A DNA stretch of 64,000 bases, from NCBI GenBank assembly GCA_031551885.1, contig JAVBMX010000028.1, positions 44,135-108,134 of the forward strand. The letters are read 5' to 3'. A program made the translations under genes and the position numbers. This stretch comes from Frigididesulfovibrio sp031551885 (lineage in GTDB: Bacteria; Desulfobacterota; Desulfovibrionia; Desulfovibrionales; Desulfovibrionaceae). The notes beneath the pieces are model-generated. The model did no database searches. It had not been told where the DNA came from and saw only the letters and a list, made by a program, of their open reading frames with translations. Positions 1 through 8,128 of this stretch are shown piece after piece; position 1 is the first letter of the stretch; every line of letters begins with the position of its first letter.

Positions 1-1323
1 CGTGCCCAGGCGCCATTTTAAGAAGGGGCAGAACAGCAGCAGGAAGGCCAACCCGGTGAACAAGGGCAGGCAGGTGCGGTTGTAAAAGGCCGGTTCCAGC
101 CCCATGGGCTTGGCGGGCAGCCCGGCGGCCCACGAGGCGGGCAGGAACTCCCGCATGGCGATGACGCCGTTGATGATCACCGGCCACATGGTGGCCACGA
201 GAATGAGAACTCCCAGAGCCAGCAACAGCCAGGACACCAGCAGCAGCAAGCCTTCTTTACCGAAGAGTTCACCCATGGGTTGGGTCGTTTCCCGGCTGAA
301 CAGGGCGACGGCAAAGGCGATCACCGTCATGCCCAAGGTGAAGATCAGCAGAGGAATGCCCACGCCGCCGTCGCCGAAGGCGTGCAGAGACTCCACCACT
401 CCGCTGCGCACCAGGTAGGTGGCGAAAAAGGCCGAGGCGGTGGTCAGGGTCATGAGCAGCACGTTGGTGCGGTAAAGCTTGCCGCGCCGCGTTTCAATGA
501 CGGCCGTGTGCAGGTAGGCGGAAGCGATGAGCCAGGGAATCAGCGAGGCGTTTTCCACCGGGTCCCAGGCCCAGTAACCGCCCCAGCCCAGTTCCATATA
601 CGCCCACCACGCGCCGAGAATGATCCCGGCGGTCAGCAGCACCCAGGCGATAAGAATGAACGGCCGGGTCACCGCGCCCCAGGATTCCTCCCGCTCGCGC
701 CCGATAAGATTGCCGGTCAGGGCTTGAGCCAGGGCCAGGCAGCCCGGCACACAGAACCCGCCGTACCCAAGGAACAAAAGGGGCGGGTGGAAAATCATCC
801 CGGGGTTTTGCAGCAGCGGGTTCAGGCCGTTGCCGTCGGCCGGGGGCGGGGAGATCATCTCGAACGGGTTGCTCCAGGTGGTCAGCAGGAGCAGGAAAAA
901 GGCCATGATGCAGAGGAAAAAGAGATGGTACCACAGGCGGGTGCCTTCTGAAAGATTGCGATAGGCGCCGGTAAAACAGAAGATAGTGCCGCTGATGGCC
1001 ACGGACCAAGCCCAGAAGAGCATGGAGCCGGCCTGTCCGGCCCAGAACGCGGTTATGCGGTAGAACAGGGGCAGGGTGGTGTCGGAATACTGGGCCACAT
1101 ATTTTACGGAAAAGTCGTAGGATATGAAGGCATACAGCAGGATGACGGAACTGAGGCTCATCAGGCCGGTGATCGTAACTTGCCCGAGTTCCTGCCACTT
1201 TGTGGGACCGGAGGAGAAAACCGCGCTCCGATTCGGATCCATGATCCGCAAGACCGTCAGGCCGGCAAGAAATACGGCGCAGAGAAAGGACGCCGCCAGA
1301 AAGAGAAAGGCGATGAGATACAT
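1..1323 (-). CDS. ccmF: Cytochrome c-type biogenesis protein CcmF (haem lyase subunit), 3' end beyond window
   Basis: Multi-spanning inner-membrane protein that delivers haem from CcmE to apocytochrome c in system I cytochrome c maturation. About 441 codons are present and the C-terminus lies beyond base 1. The translation starts MYLIAFLFLAASF and shows many hydrophobic segments. The tryptophan-rich haem-handling motif WGGYWAWDPVENASL (WWD domain) is near residue 245, and CcmF-typical histidines lie in FHPPLLFLGYGG. The ATG at 1323 is the first good start. It follows ccmE by 83 bases on the same strand, so the two probably share a transcript. Family assignment is secure; only the missing end prevents a length check. 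Confidence 0.95.
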   Translation of the reverse strand, partial: MYLIAFLFLAASFLCAVFLAGLTVLRIMDPNRSAVFSSGPTKWQELGQVTITGLMSLSSVILLYAFISYDFSVKYVAQYSDTTLPLFYRITAFWAGQAGSMLFWAWSVAISGTIFCFTGAYRNLSEGTRLWYHLFFLCIMAFFLLLLTTWSNPFEMISPPPADGNGLNPLLQNPGMIFHPPLLFLGYGGFCVPGCLALAQALTGNLIGREREESWGAVTRPFILIAWVLLTAGIILGAWWAYMELGWGGYWAWDPVENASLIPWLIASAYLHTAVIETRRGKLYRTNVLLMTLTTASAFFATYLVRSGVVESLHAFGDGGVGIPLLIFTLGMTVIAFAVALFSRETTQPMGELFGKEGLLLLVSWLLLALGVLILVATMWPVIINGVIAMREFLPASWAAGLPAKPMGLEPAFYNRTCLPLFTGLAFLLLFCPFLKWRLGT

Positions 1324-1406
1324 GGCGTCTCCTGCCGTTGGGAAAACGGCGGACAATGTTGGCTTGCAACCGCGAGACGCCCGGCCTTCAAAGAAGCAAG
1401 ACGTTT

Positions 1407-1820
1407 TTAGGTGCGGTTTTCCTTTTGGTACTTGGAGGGACACTTGGTCATCAGGGTTCCGGCTTCAAAGCGGCTTTGATCCGCGGCGAAACCGCCTTCC
1501 ACGATGACTTCGGCCCCGGCCTTGAAGGTATCCGGCACTTGCCCCCGGAAAACGACCAACAGGGTTTTCCCTGTATCGTCCTTGTCTTCCAGGAGGAAAG
1601 AAACACCTTTGCCCTGTTCCGCCATGTCGATGCCTTCAGCCTTGACGGTGCCGAACAGACGGGCGGATTGCAGCTTGTCGGCGGGCATGGCCAAAGCTTC
1701 CGACACGTTCAGGAAGTACACGGAGTTTTCGGAGAAGCCCAAAAACGCCAGACCACCGACACATGTCAGAAAGAGGACCATCGCCGCCACATAGAGGCGC
1801 TTGCTGCTTTTTGCGGGCAT
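1407..1820 (-). CDS. ccmE: Cytochrome c maturation protein CcmE, CXXXY variant
   Basis: Periplasmic haem chaperone of system I. 137 aa: an N-terminal signal anchor (residues 8-28, LYVAAMVLFLTCVGGLAFLG) followed by the OB-fold (SFLLEDKD, VVFRGQVPDTFKAG, VEGGF). Most bacterial CcmE proteins bind haem through the histidine of an HXXXY motif near the C-terminus. Here the corresponding segment reads TKCPSKYQ, so the haem-attaching residue is cysteine (CXXXY), a variant known from archaea and Desulfovibrio relatives. It sits directly upstream of ccmF. The ATG at 1820 gives the normal anchor. No ccmH or other ccm genes lie inside the window upstream. Confidence 0.93.
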   Translation of the reverse strand: MPAKSSKRLYVAAMVLFLTCVGGLAFLGFSENSVYFLNVSEALAMPADKLQSARLFGTVKAEGIDMAEQGKGVSFLLEDKDDTGKTLLVVFRGQVPDTFKAGAEVIVEGGFAADQSRFEAGTLMTKCPSKYQKENRT

Positions 1821-2358
1821 AGGTTTTGTTCCTTGTCGCGCTGCCGTTACCTATAATGACATGCCTCCGTGTGGCCGGCGGCATGGGTGAAGAGCGAGTC
1901 GTTCAGCCGTCTTTAGCGGTTTTTGGCGGGATTGGCAAGCGGTTTGCCCCAAAACGCGCTCTCGTGTGGGACTCTCAGGATGACTTCAGCGCGGGAAAGG
2001 AGGATGCGAACAAAGGTATTTTTATGCGTTCCTTGGAAAGATATGCAAAAATACATATTTTATGGTTGTACAAAGCGGAAGCGTTCAAGCGGATCGCCGA
2101 GCGGGGTTCTTTCTTTGCTTTGAACGGATGTGGGGTGGATGGTTTTTATTAAGGATATGACTCCTCCTCGTACGTATGACAAAAAGAAACGTCGGGCGGG
2201 GCATGTCGTGGCGCGGGCGTCCGTCTCCATATAAACCGGCCGAACGCCTCACAAGGGGCCGGAGCGGCGTGCCGCGTCGCGCGCTTTTTTCCCCTCCGCT
2301 TGTCAAAAAGTCCGGCCTGTGCCACAAAACGCGCCTACCCGGCATACGGAGATCGGTC
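1821..2358. other. Intergenic region between divergent ccmE and gmhB
   Basis: 538 bases between two divergent genes. Short open frames exist but none has a convincing ribosome site or recognisable product. An in-frame upstream extension of gmhB (from 2176) lacks family similarity. The region probably holds promoters for both directions; no -35/-10 pair was convincing enough to mark. Confidence 0.5.
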
Positions 2359-2955
2359 ATGACGAAGCAGCTCCAGGCGCTTTTTCTCGATAGAGACGGC
2401 ACGCTCATTCACGATAAGCACTACCTTGCGGATCCCGCCGGGGTGGAGCTTCTTCCCGGTGTGGGAGAAGCCCTGCAGTCTTGCGTTGAACGGGGGGTAC
2501 GGCTTTTTATGGTCTCCAACCAGTCGGGAGTCGGGCGCGGCTTTTTCACCGAAGAAACGGTCCAAAGCTGCAATGCCCGCTTGGAGGAGCTTTTGGCTCC
2601 GTATGGGGTGTCGTTCACGGCCGTATACTTTTGCCCGCACGCCCCGGAAGCGGCGTGCGACTGCCGGAAGCCGGGCATCGGTATGTGGTTGCGGGCGCAA
2701 GCCGAATTCACCCTTGACCCGGCGACGTGCGGGATGATCGGCGACAAGCCGGAAGACATGGCGTTTGGAGCTGAAGCCGGCTTTGCCTTGCGCGTTTTGG
2801 TCCTGACGGGCAAAGGACGCAAGACGGCAGAAACGCTGGGATTGCCGGCCGGGCCGTTCCCCTTGGTGCGAAAGGACGCTTCGGGACAGGCCCCGCACGT
2901 GGTCATGGAAGATTTCAGGCAACTGGTGCGGGGTATCGACCTATGGAGCGCATAG
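2359..2955 (+). CDS. gmhB: D-glycero-D-manno-heptose 1,7-bisphosphate phosphatase (HAD family)
   Basis: Removes the 7-phosphate from heptose bisphosphate in ADP-heptose synthesis for the lipopolysaccharide inner core; cytoplasmic. 198 aa. Motif I is FLDRDGTL (nucleophile Asp11, Asp13), motif II is MVSNQSG, and the zinc loop CPHAP...CDCRKP typical of GmhB is present, followed by the motif III/IV segment GMIGDKPEDM. The frame is open back to 2176, but the ATG at 2359 follows GGAG and begins right at the HAD fold, so it was chosen. It overlaps the heptosyltransferase gene by 13 bases, matching a shared role in core assembly. Confidence 0.92.
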   Translation: MTKQLQALFLDRDGTLIHDKHYLADPAGVELLPGVGEALQSCVERGVRLFMVSNQSGVGRGFFTEETVQSCNARLEELLAPYGVSFTAVYFCPHAPEAACDCRKPGIGMWLRAQAEFTLDPATCGMIGDKPEDMAFGAEAGFALRVLVLTGKGRKTAETLGLPAGPFPLVRKDASGQAPHVVMEDFRQLVRGIDLWSA

Positions 2956-3980
2956 CCGTTTGGAATACGGCGTTTCTGGGCGACGCCGTGCTGACTCTGC
3001 CTCTGATTCAAAGCCTGAAGCGGTTTTTTCCCGAAGCGGCGATCGATTTTTATGTGCGCGGCGGGCTGGGTCCGCTGTTTGCCGCGCATCCAGATATCGC
3101 GCGGGTGTTCGTCTATGCCAAGCGTGGAGAGCACGGCGGCCTTTCCGGCGTGCGTCGCATGGGAGGAGAGGTCAAGGCGCGGCGCTACGACGTGTGGATC
3201 AACGCCCACACCAGCCTGCGCAGCGCGTTGATCTGCCGCATGTCCGGCGCTTCCGTCCGGGTGGGGTACGACGAAGGCGCATTTAGCTCCCTGGTCTGCA
3301 CGCACCGGGTGCCCCGTCGTTTCGGCAAACGCGACGAAGTGGAACGCCTTTTGGCTCTGCTGGAACCCTTGGATGTTCCCCTGACGGAAACGTGGCCGCG
3401 TATCGTCGTGGCCGATGCGATCGCACGGGAGGCCGATGCGTTTTTCGCGGGCATTCCCGGCCCGGTGTTGGGCATGCACCCCGGCTCGGTCTGGGCGACC
3501 AAACGGTGGCCGGCCGAATATTTTGCGGCCGTGGGCGCAAAAGCCCTACGGAGCGGAGCGCGGGTGCTGCTGTTTGCCGGCCCCGGAGAAGAGTCCATCG
3601 CGGCCGAAGTGCGGGAACGCATAACGGCCGAAGCCGGTCCCGACAATTTGACCGATCTTTCCGGCAAGCTCGACCTGCCGCGCCTGGCCGCCTGGATCGG
3701 CCGGCTTTCCTGCTACCTGACCAATGATTCCGGCCCCATGCATCTGGCGTGGGCGCAATGGGTGCCTACGGTGGCCCTGTTCGGCCCCACGGTGCGGGAG
3801 TTGGGCTTTTTCCCTCGGGGAGAGCGGACCACCGTATTTGAAGTGCCCCTGTCCTGTCGTCCCTGCGGCCTGCACGGGCCACAGCAATGTCCCAAAGGCA
3901 CACATGATTGCATGCGCCGGATTGAGCCGGAGTCGGTCTGGGGCAAGGTTGCCCAGGAATTGCGTGTGAGTCGGCAATAA
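2943..3980 (+). CDS. waaF: Lipopolysaccharide heptosyltransferase (glycosyltransferase family 9)
   Basis: Adds heptose from ADP-heptose to the lipopolysaccharide inner core at the cytoplasmic face of the inner membrane. 345 aa, normal for family 9. The N-terminal Rossmann domain starts RIAVWNTAFLGDAVLTLP. The C-terminal donor-binding domain holds GMHPGSVWATKRWPAEYF, LTNDSGPMHLAWA and VALFGPT, the hallmarks of WaaF/WaaC. CRPCGLHGPQQCPKGTHDCM near the end is the cysteine cluster often seen in WaaF (type II). WaaF is more likely than WaaC or WaaQ, but this was not tested by alignment. It is co-transcribed with gmhB and its stop codon lies inside a terminator hairpin. Confidence 0.85.
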   Translation: MERIAVWNTAFLGDAVLTLPLIQSLKRFFPEAAIDFYVRGGLGPLFAAHPDIARVFVYAKRGEHGGLSGVRRMGGEVKARRYDVWINAHTSLRSALICRMSGASVRVGYDEGAFSSLVCTHRVPRRFGKRDEVERLLALLEPLDVPLTETWPRIVVADAIAREADAFFAGIPGPVLGMHPGSVWATKRWPAEYFAAVGAKALRSGARVLLFAGPGEESIAAEVRERITAEAGPDNLTDLSGKLDLPRLAAWIGRLSCYLTNDSGPMHLAWAQWVPTVALFGPTVRELGFFPRGERTTVFEVPLSCRPCGLHGPQQCPKGTHDCMRRIEPESVWGKVAQELRVSRQ

Positions 3981-4020
3981 AAACGGCGGTCGAGGAAAGC
4001 GACCGCCGTTTTTATTGCCG
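3972..4020. terminator. Strong bidirectional terminator hairpin
   Basis: A perfect 21-bp inverted repeat (3972-3992 and 4000-4020) with a 7-base loop. The stem contains a GC core (CGGCGGTCG) flanked by A5 and T5 runs, so it works as an intrinsic terminator in both directions. The waaF stop codon (3978-3980) is inside the left arm. Repeat copy A begins at the very next base. Confidence 0.9.
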
Positions 4021-4144
4021 GAGCAATTTCCTTGTGAAATTGTCCATGAAGCCGTGGTGCCGGCAGACTTCCGAGTGAGCGGGCAGGTGAATGTCCGCTT
4101 GCGCGGCTGCCGGAGCAACGCAACGTTTAAACGTTGCGTTGCTC
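4021..4144 (+). repeat. Dispersed structured intergenic repeat, copy A
   Basis: 124-bp member of a family found four times in this window. It starts GAGCAATTTC and ends TTGCTC. Hairpin 1 is CAATTTC...GAAATTG near the start. Hairpin 2 is a perfect 32-bp palindrome (4113-4144) centred on CGTTTAAACG. The middle holds a GC-rich part (GTGAGCGGGC...GTCCGCTTGCGCGG) that can pair through CCGGCAG/CTGCCGG. It keeps the architecture of copies B-D but with different stem bases. Confidence 0.8.
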
Positions 4145-4158
4145 TGAGGGCCGCGAGA

Positions 4159-6546
4159 TCAGCCCTGCAATCTTTCCAGGAGCGCCTTGAGCTGATGCGA
4201 CATGCGGGCGAGTTCCTGCACGGCCGCTTCGGATTGCTGCATGCCGGCGCTGGTTTCCGCCGCGATGCGGTTGATCTCGTCGATGGAGCGGTTGATTTCC
4301 TCCGAGGTGGCGGACTGCTCTTCGGCAGCGGTGGCGATGCCTGAGATGATCGCGGCGTTCTGTGAGGCCAAGCCGACGATTTGTTGCAGGGCTTCGCCCG
4401 AAGTTCCGGCCAGTTCCGTGGCCTCGGCCACGCTTTTGGCCGCTTCGCCCACGCGCCGGATGTTGTTGCCGGCCGAGCCTTGGATGCCCTTGATGCTGGA
4501 GCCGACTTCCGTGGTCGCGCTCATTGTCTTTTCGGCCAGCTTGCGCACCTCGTCGGCCACCACGGCAAAGCCGCGCCCGGCTTCGCCGGCCCGGGCGGCC
4601 TCAATGGCCGCGTTCAGGGCCAGCAGGTTGGTTTGATCGGCGATGTCGGAAATGACGTTCATCACCCCGCCGATGGCCTCGGCCTGGCCGCCCAGTTCCT
4701 GCATGTCGCGTTGCAGTTCCGTGGCCACCTGATTGACCTGCCGGATGGCGGCTATGACTCTGTTGACCAGTTCGGCGCCTTCGCCGGCCTTGGCCCGAGT
4801 GCCGTCGGCCTGTTCGCTGGCTTGGCCGGCGTTGCGGGCCACCTCCATAACCGTGACGTTCATTTCCTCCATGGCTGTGACCGTGGAGCTTACGCGGTCG
4901 CGTTGGATTTCCGTGCCCTTGCCGACTTGCTCCACCTTGGCCGAGAGTTGCTCCGAGGCGGCGGCCACCCGATCGGAAATGGCCTGAGCCTGCGCGGCCA
5001 CCTCAAGAATGGTGCGCTGGGTGCTCTTGATCGGGGTCAGGTCGATGATCAACTGGAGTACCGCGCTCAGTTTGCCGTTGCCGTCAAACAGAGGCGTGGC
5101 GGTATAACTGATGTCCATGGCCTTGCCTTTGGGGCGGGCCACGGTCTCGCCGCTTGCCGTCCGTTGCGTGGCCAAGGCTTTACGCAGTCCGCAGGACTCG
5201 GTCATGAAGTCTTCACGGGCGAACAGCTCGCTGCAGGTTTTGCCGACATAGTCGGTTCCGGCGAGTTCCTGCGCTTTGGTGTTTAGAAAGACGGCCTTGC
5301 CCTCATGGTCCAGCACGACGATGGAGGAGGGAATGGCGTCAAGCACCTGCCGGAAGCGGGCCAGAACGGCGTTGGTGCCCTGAATCAGGGTGGCGAAATC
5401 GCCGGAGAAGCGGGCCGCGTCTCCCTCGGCCCCGAGTCGTCCGCCTTCCACACTGTGTTCCAGCGTCTTGTATTCGGTGATGATCTGCTTGAGAGACTCG
5501 GGAATGGAGCGCAAGGCGTCGGCCAGTTTCCCCAGTTCATCCTCGCGGCTGACTTGTAAGGTGCCGGAAAGATCGCCGGCCGCGATTTTTCCCGCAAAAG
5601 CCATGCCCGCGTTGATGTCGCGCAGCATCGGCCGCAGAAGCAGGAACAGCACCGCGACGGCGGCCAGCACCGCCGCCACGCCCACGATGACGGACATGTT
5701 TCGCATACCGGTCAAGTCGGAAAACACGTCGTCGTATTCCGCCTGGACCACGGCCGTGATCCCGGAATCCTTGGCCTTGGCATGATAGCTGAAAATGTGG
5801 GCTCCGGTGTCGCCGAAGAAGTCGAACACATCTTCCTTGTCCGCCTCGGCCATCTTTTTGTAATACGGCACAGAGGGAAGGGTGTCGTTGAACACCCATT
5901 CCGCATTCTTATGCGCGGCAATGAGTCCGTCGGGGCCGAGGAGGAAGGCATAACCGTGCGCGCCGATTTGCACCGGCGCCACCGATTGGGCGTAGAGCCC
6001 CTCCAGGGAGAGAATGCAATAGGCGGTTCCGACTATTTTGCCGTTCACCGTAATCGGCGCCGACACGGCCATGACGCCCTTGTTTGTCACGCTGCTTTTG
6101 TATGGAGGGGCGAGAAACACCTCGCCCTGAATGGCGGCCTTAAAGTAGTTGCGGTCCTTGAAGTCGCGTCCGACGGTGCTTTTGTCCGATGAAGCCACAA
6201 CAATGCCCTTGTCGTCCATCAGGCTGAGCCGATCGAAATCCGGGTAGGTTCGGCGGATTTGTTCCAGAGCGTCGGAAAAGGCCAGGCCGTTTTCTTTGTC
6301 GTGGATGTCCGTCGCATAAAAGCCGGTGACGTCCGCCCGCACGACAACACGCCGAATGTCGTTGCGGGCGCGGTTTGTCATGTCGTCGACGGCCCGGACG
6401 AGAGCTTTGGCTTCACCTTCCATGTTGTCCACGAGGGCGTTGCGTAGGTTTTGCGCCGCTCGCTGATGGGAAATATAGCCGCTGATCCCGCTCATGAAAA
6501 TCATCAACAATACGATGGGCAGCAGAAGTTTGATGCGAAGGTTCAT
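4159..6546 (-). CDS. Methyl-accepting chemotaxis protein with dCache and PAS domains
   Basis: Transmembrane chemoreceptor controlling CheA/CheW; 795 aa. Order: TM1 (about 6-24), a periplasmic double-Cache sensor (about 30-280, with DRNYFKAA and VSAPITVNGKIVG), TM2 (about 284-306), HAMP, an extra cytoplasmic PAS domain (about 405-510, starting SIVVLDHEGKAVFLN, with CxxL and FAREDF motifs), then the MCP signalling domain with hairpin tip DQTNLLALNAAIEAARAGEA. No CheR/CheB tethering pentapeptide is present at the C-terminus (LLERLQG). The ATG at 6546 follows GGGAG. Ligand is unknown; dCache receptors often sense small organic acids or amino acids. It is a single-gene unit between a terminator/repeat and its own sigma-70 promoter. 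Confidence 0.93.
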   Translation of the reverse strand: MNLRIKLLLPIVLLMIFMSGISGYISHQRAAQNLRNALVDNMEGEAKALVRAVDDMTNRARNDIRRVVVRADVTGFYATDIHDKENGLAFSDALEQIRRTYPDFDRLSLMDDKGIVVASSDKSTVGRDFKDRNYFKAAIQGEVFLAPPYKSSVTNKGVMAVSAPITVNGKIVGTAYCILSLEGLYAQSVAPVQIGAHGYAFLLGPDGLIAAHKNAEWVFNDTLPSVPYYKKMAEADKEDVFDFFGDTGAHIFSYHAKAKDSGITAVVQAEYDDVFSDLTGMRNMSVIVGVAAVLAAVAVLFLLLRPMLRDINAGMAFAGKIAAGDLSGTLQVSREDELGKLADALRSIPESLKQIITEYKTLEHSVEGGRLGAEGDAARFSGDFATLIQGTNAVLARFRQVLDAIPSSIVVLDHEGKAVFLNTKAQELAGTDYVGKTCSELFAREDFMTESCGLRKALATQRTASGETVARPKGKAMDISYTATPLFDGNGKLSAVLQLIIDLTPIKSTQRTILEVAAQAQAISDRVAAASEQLSAKVEQVGKGTEIQRDRVSSTVTAMEEMNVTVMEVARNAGQASEQADGTRAKAGEGAELVNRVIAAIRQVNQVATELQRDMQELGGQAEAIGGVMNVISDIADQTNLLALNAAIEAARAGEAGRGFAVVADEVRKLAEKTMSATTEVGSSIKGIQGSAGNNIRRVGEAAKSVAEATELAGTSGEALQQIVGLASQNAAIISGIATAAEEQSATSEEINRSIDEINRIAAETSAGMQQSEAAVQELARMSHQLKALLERLQG

Positions 6547-6623
6547 ATATTCTCCCTATGAAAATTTATTATATATCGGTAGGCGGAATATATCCGCACA
6601 ATGGGGTATACTTCATTATATAT

Positions 6624-6653
6624 ATTTTAATCCACTTTGGAAAAATATGTCAA
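6624..6653 (-). promoter_or_regulatory. Sigma-70-type promoter of the chemoreceptor
   Basis: Read on the minus strand: TTGACA (6653-6648), an 18-base spacer, then TAAAAT (6629-6624), in a strongly AT-rich stretch about 80 bases before the chemoreceptor ATG. A small GCGGA/TCCGC hairpin lies in the leader. Confidence 0.65.
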
Positions 6654-6783
6654 ATTAAAAGTAAAAAAAGACGATTTTTTTAATATATTTACGGAAAGAG
6701 CCATAAAGAAGAGGGCGGCCGAAGGCGGTCGGTGCCGGGCGGCGCTCTCTGCCGCCCGGTCGACACGATTTGGTGGAATTGCA

Positions 6784-7080
6784 TCATGGTCGCCTTCGGC
6801 CGGCTGTTTTGCCGACCGGACGTTGCGGCGTCGCGTTCAGAACTTCTCCCTCAATGGTCCGAAAGAACGGCGGCGTGCTGAACCAGCGCCGGACGGCCTC
6901 GGGGTCGGCCCGGTACACGCCGTCCGTGCAGCGCTTGGCCGGAAAGTTTTCCTCCAGTATCCAGCGCCGAACCGCCCCTCTTCCCGCGCCCACGGCTTTC
7001 GCGATGGTGTCCAACCCCACGATGACCACAGGCGGCCCGTCCATTCTCACCTGCCTGTCGGGCGGCATCGTCTCTCCCAT
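6784..7080 (-). CDS. Small helix-turn-helix DNA-binding protein, phage-like
   Basis: 98 aa. The centre (about 20-68) reads as a MerR/excisionase-type helix-turn-helix with wing: VGLDTIAKAVGAGRGAVRRW followed by EENFPAKR and RADPEAVRRWF. This pattern is common in phage small DNA-binding proteins (Nu1-like terminase subunits, excisionase-like factors) and in HTH_17 proteins. The ATG at 7080 follows AAGGAG. It is third gene of the leftward operon that starts at 7821. A role in DNA binding is inferred; whether it regulates, excises or packages cannot be told. Confidence 0.7.
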   Translation of the reverse strand: MGETMPPDRQVRMDGPPVVIVGLDTIAKAVGAGRGAVRRWILEENFPAKRCTDGVYRADPEAVRRWFSTPPFFRTIEGEVLNATPQRPVGKTAGRRRP

Positions 7081-7105
7081 AGTATTCGCTCCTTACGAAT
7101 CGGGT

Positions 7106-7540
7106 TTAAAAGCCAAGTGTGAAATCGGGCAGGCGCGAGTACTCCGGGTCGTCGCCTTCAAGCCGGCAATGGTCGGAGCGCCAGGGGTCGCCCATAAGCA
7201 GTACTTTGCCGGAAGCCGCGGCATGATGGGCTTCACAGGTTCCGCTGCAGAAGAGATCCTTGGCCGAGGAGGAAGAAAACGGCGCTCGGCAGACCCGACA
7301 AGCGCGAACCGCCTGCGAGTCGTTGTGCAGCGCCAGGGCGGCGCAACGCCGCGAGCAATACCGGGTTTCTCTGCGTCGGGGCAGCATGGGGGCTCCGCAA
7401 TAGGCGCAGTTTTCGTTGCGCGGCAGGCGTCTTGACGCGTCATGGCAGGCTCGGGAGCAATACCTTCCTTTGCCTTTCTCCAGTCGCGATTGCGACACAT
7501 ACGTTGCGGTCCCGCAGGCTTCGCAAGTGGTCAGCGGCAT
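7106..7540 (-). CDS. Triple zinc-ribbon protein of unknown function
   Basis: 144 aa with three consecutive CxxC...CxxxC modules: Cys6/9/28/32, Cys45/48/62/66 and Cys81/84/98/102. Each ends YCS or FCS followed by two residues and Cys (RYCSRAC, RYCSRRC, LFCSGTC), like treble-clef or FCS-type zinc fingers. The last 40 residues have no cysteines. The ATG at 7540 follows GGAGG and overlaps the upstream gene by 10 bases, so it is part of an operon under the operator region at 7.9 kb. Nucleic-acid or protein binding is likely; no specific function is recognised. Confidence 0.7.
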   Translation of the reverse strand: MPLTTCEACGTATYVSQSRLEKGKGRYCSRACHDASRRLPRNENCAYCGAPMLPRRRETRYCSRRCAALALHNDSQAVRACRVCRAPFSSSSAKDLFCSGTCEAHHAAASGKVLLMGDPWRSDHCRLEGDDPEYSRLPDFTLGF

Positions 7541-7821
7541 GGTCCGCCTCCGGAAAAGAAGCGGTTGCAGGCCTCCAGGCGTCGCCGGAATACGCCGGCG
7601 GTTTGCGTGTCTGGGGTCGTGGCGTTGTGGTAGACGGCCTCGTACAGCCGCAGCAAATGGTCATGTTCCTCGCGCTCCACCAGCATCATGCGTTTGGTCG
7701 CAACGCCGATCGGCGAATACGAAAGGCACCGCTTGTAGGCCTCGGAAGAATCGTGCTCCGGGCGCGCATCGGGGAATCTGGCACAAGAACCGCACGGGGG
7801 AACTGGCGAATGAACTGGCAT
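7531..7821 (-). CDS. Hypothetical protein, first gene of operator-controlled leftward operon
   Basis: 96 aa, not recognised. It contains a mixed helical region with VEREEHDHLLRLYEAVYHNA and AGVFRRRLEACNRFF, and an N-terminal Cys pair (PPCGSCARF). The ATG at 7821 is preceded by AAGGACGAGG, and a promoter with an overlapping operator lies 60-90 bases upstream. Its stop overlaps the zinc-ribbon gene start, showing translational coupling. It resembles the small proteins that sit next to phage repressors, but this is inference from position only. Confidence 0.6.
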   Translation of the reverse strand: MPVHSPVPPCGSCARFPDARPEHDSSEAYKRCLSYSPIGVATKRMMLVEREEHDHLLRLYEAVYHNATTPDTQTAGVFRRRLEACNRFFSGGGPCR

Positions 7822-7878
7822 GGAATCCTCGTCCTTATTTTAAAAGGTTGATCGTGGCTTGCCTTATATAGAATAATT

Positions 7879-7966
7879 TATATAGCATATTTTGCACAAA
7901 AACGTCAAGGCATGATCGTTTTTTGTGCAAAAAATTATTGACGGGATAAAAGGGGAGGGCTAAGAA
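7879..7966. promoter_or_regulatory. Divergent promoters with TTGCACA-type operator half-sites
   Basis: Leftward promoter (minus strand): TTGACG (7908-7903), an 18-base spacer, TATATA (7884-7879). Rightward promoter: TTGACG (7938-7943), a 17-base spacer, TAAGAA (7961-7966). Two oppositely oriented sites, TTTTGCACAAAAA (7890-7902) and TTTTGTGCAAAA (7921-7932), lie about 30 bp apart. The first fills the leftward spacer and the second sits between the promoters. The same half-site forms the perfect operator at 8841-8857, so the repressor at 8129 probably controls both directions. Confidence 0.65.
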
Positions 7967-7995
7967 TCGGCTTGTCGTTATCATATATCGACTAC

Positions 7996-8116
7996 GGCAA
8001 ATCAACTTTGAAAAGTTGATTTGCCTGGTGGCCGCGTGAGCGGACATCCACTTGCGGGTTCGTTCAGAAGTCCTTTGAAATATGGTTTCACGAACATTTT
8101 CAAAGTGAAAATGCTC
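7996..8116 (-). repeat. Dispersed structured intergenic repeat, copy B
   Basis: 121 bp, orientation opposite to copy A. Hairpin 2 is here a perfect 13-bp stem (7996-8008 / 8013-8025, GGCAAATCAACTT with TGAA loop). Hairpin 1 at the other end is CATTTTC/GAAAATG. The middle holds CCGCGTGAGCGG. It lies in the presumed leader of the repressor transcript and ends three bases before the repressor ribosome site. Confidence 0.85.
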
Positions 8117-8128
8117 CAGGGAGCGAAT

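Noticed and set aside
494..1369. 291-codon minus-strand frame overlapping ccmF
   Set aside because: Arginine/proline/histidine-rich off-frame reading of ccmF; the real frame with WWD motif covers the same bases.
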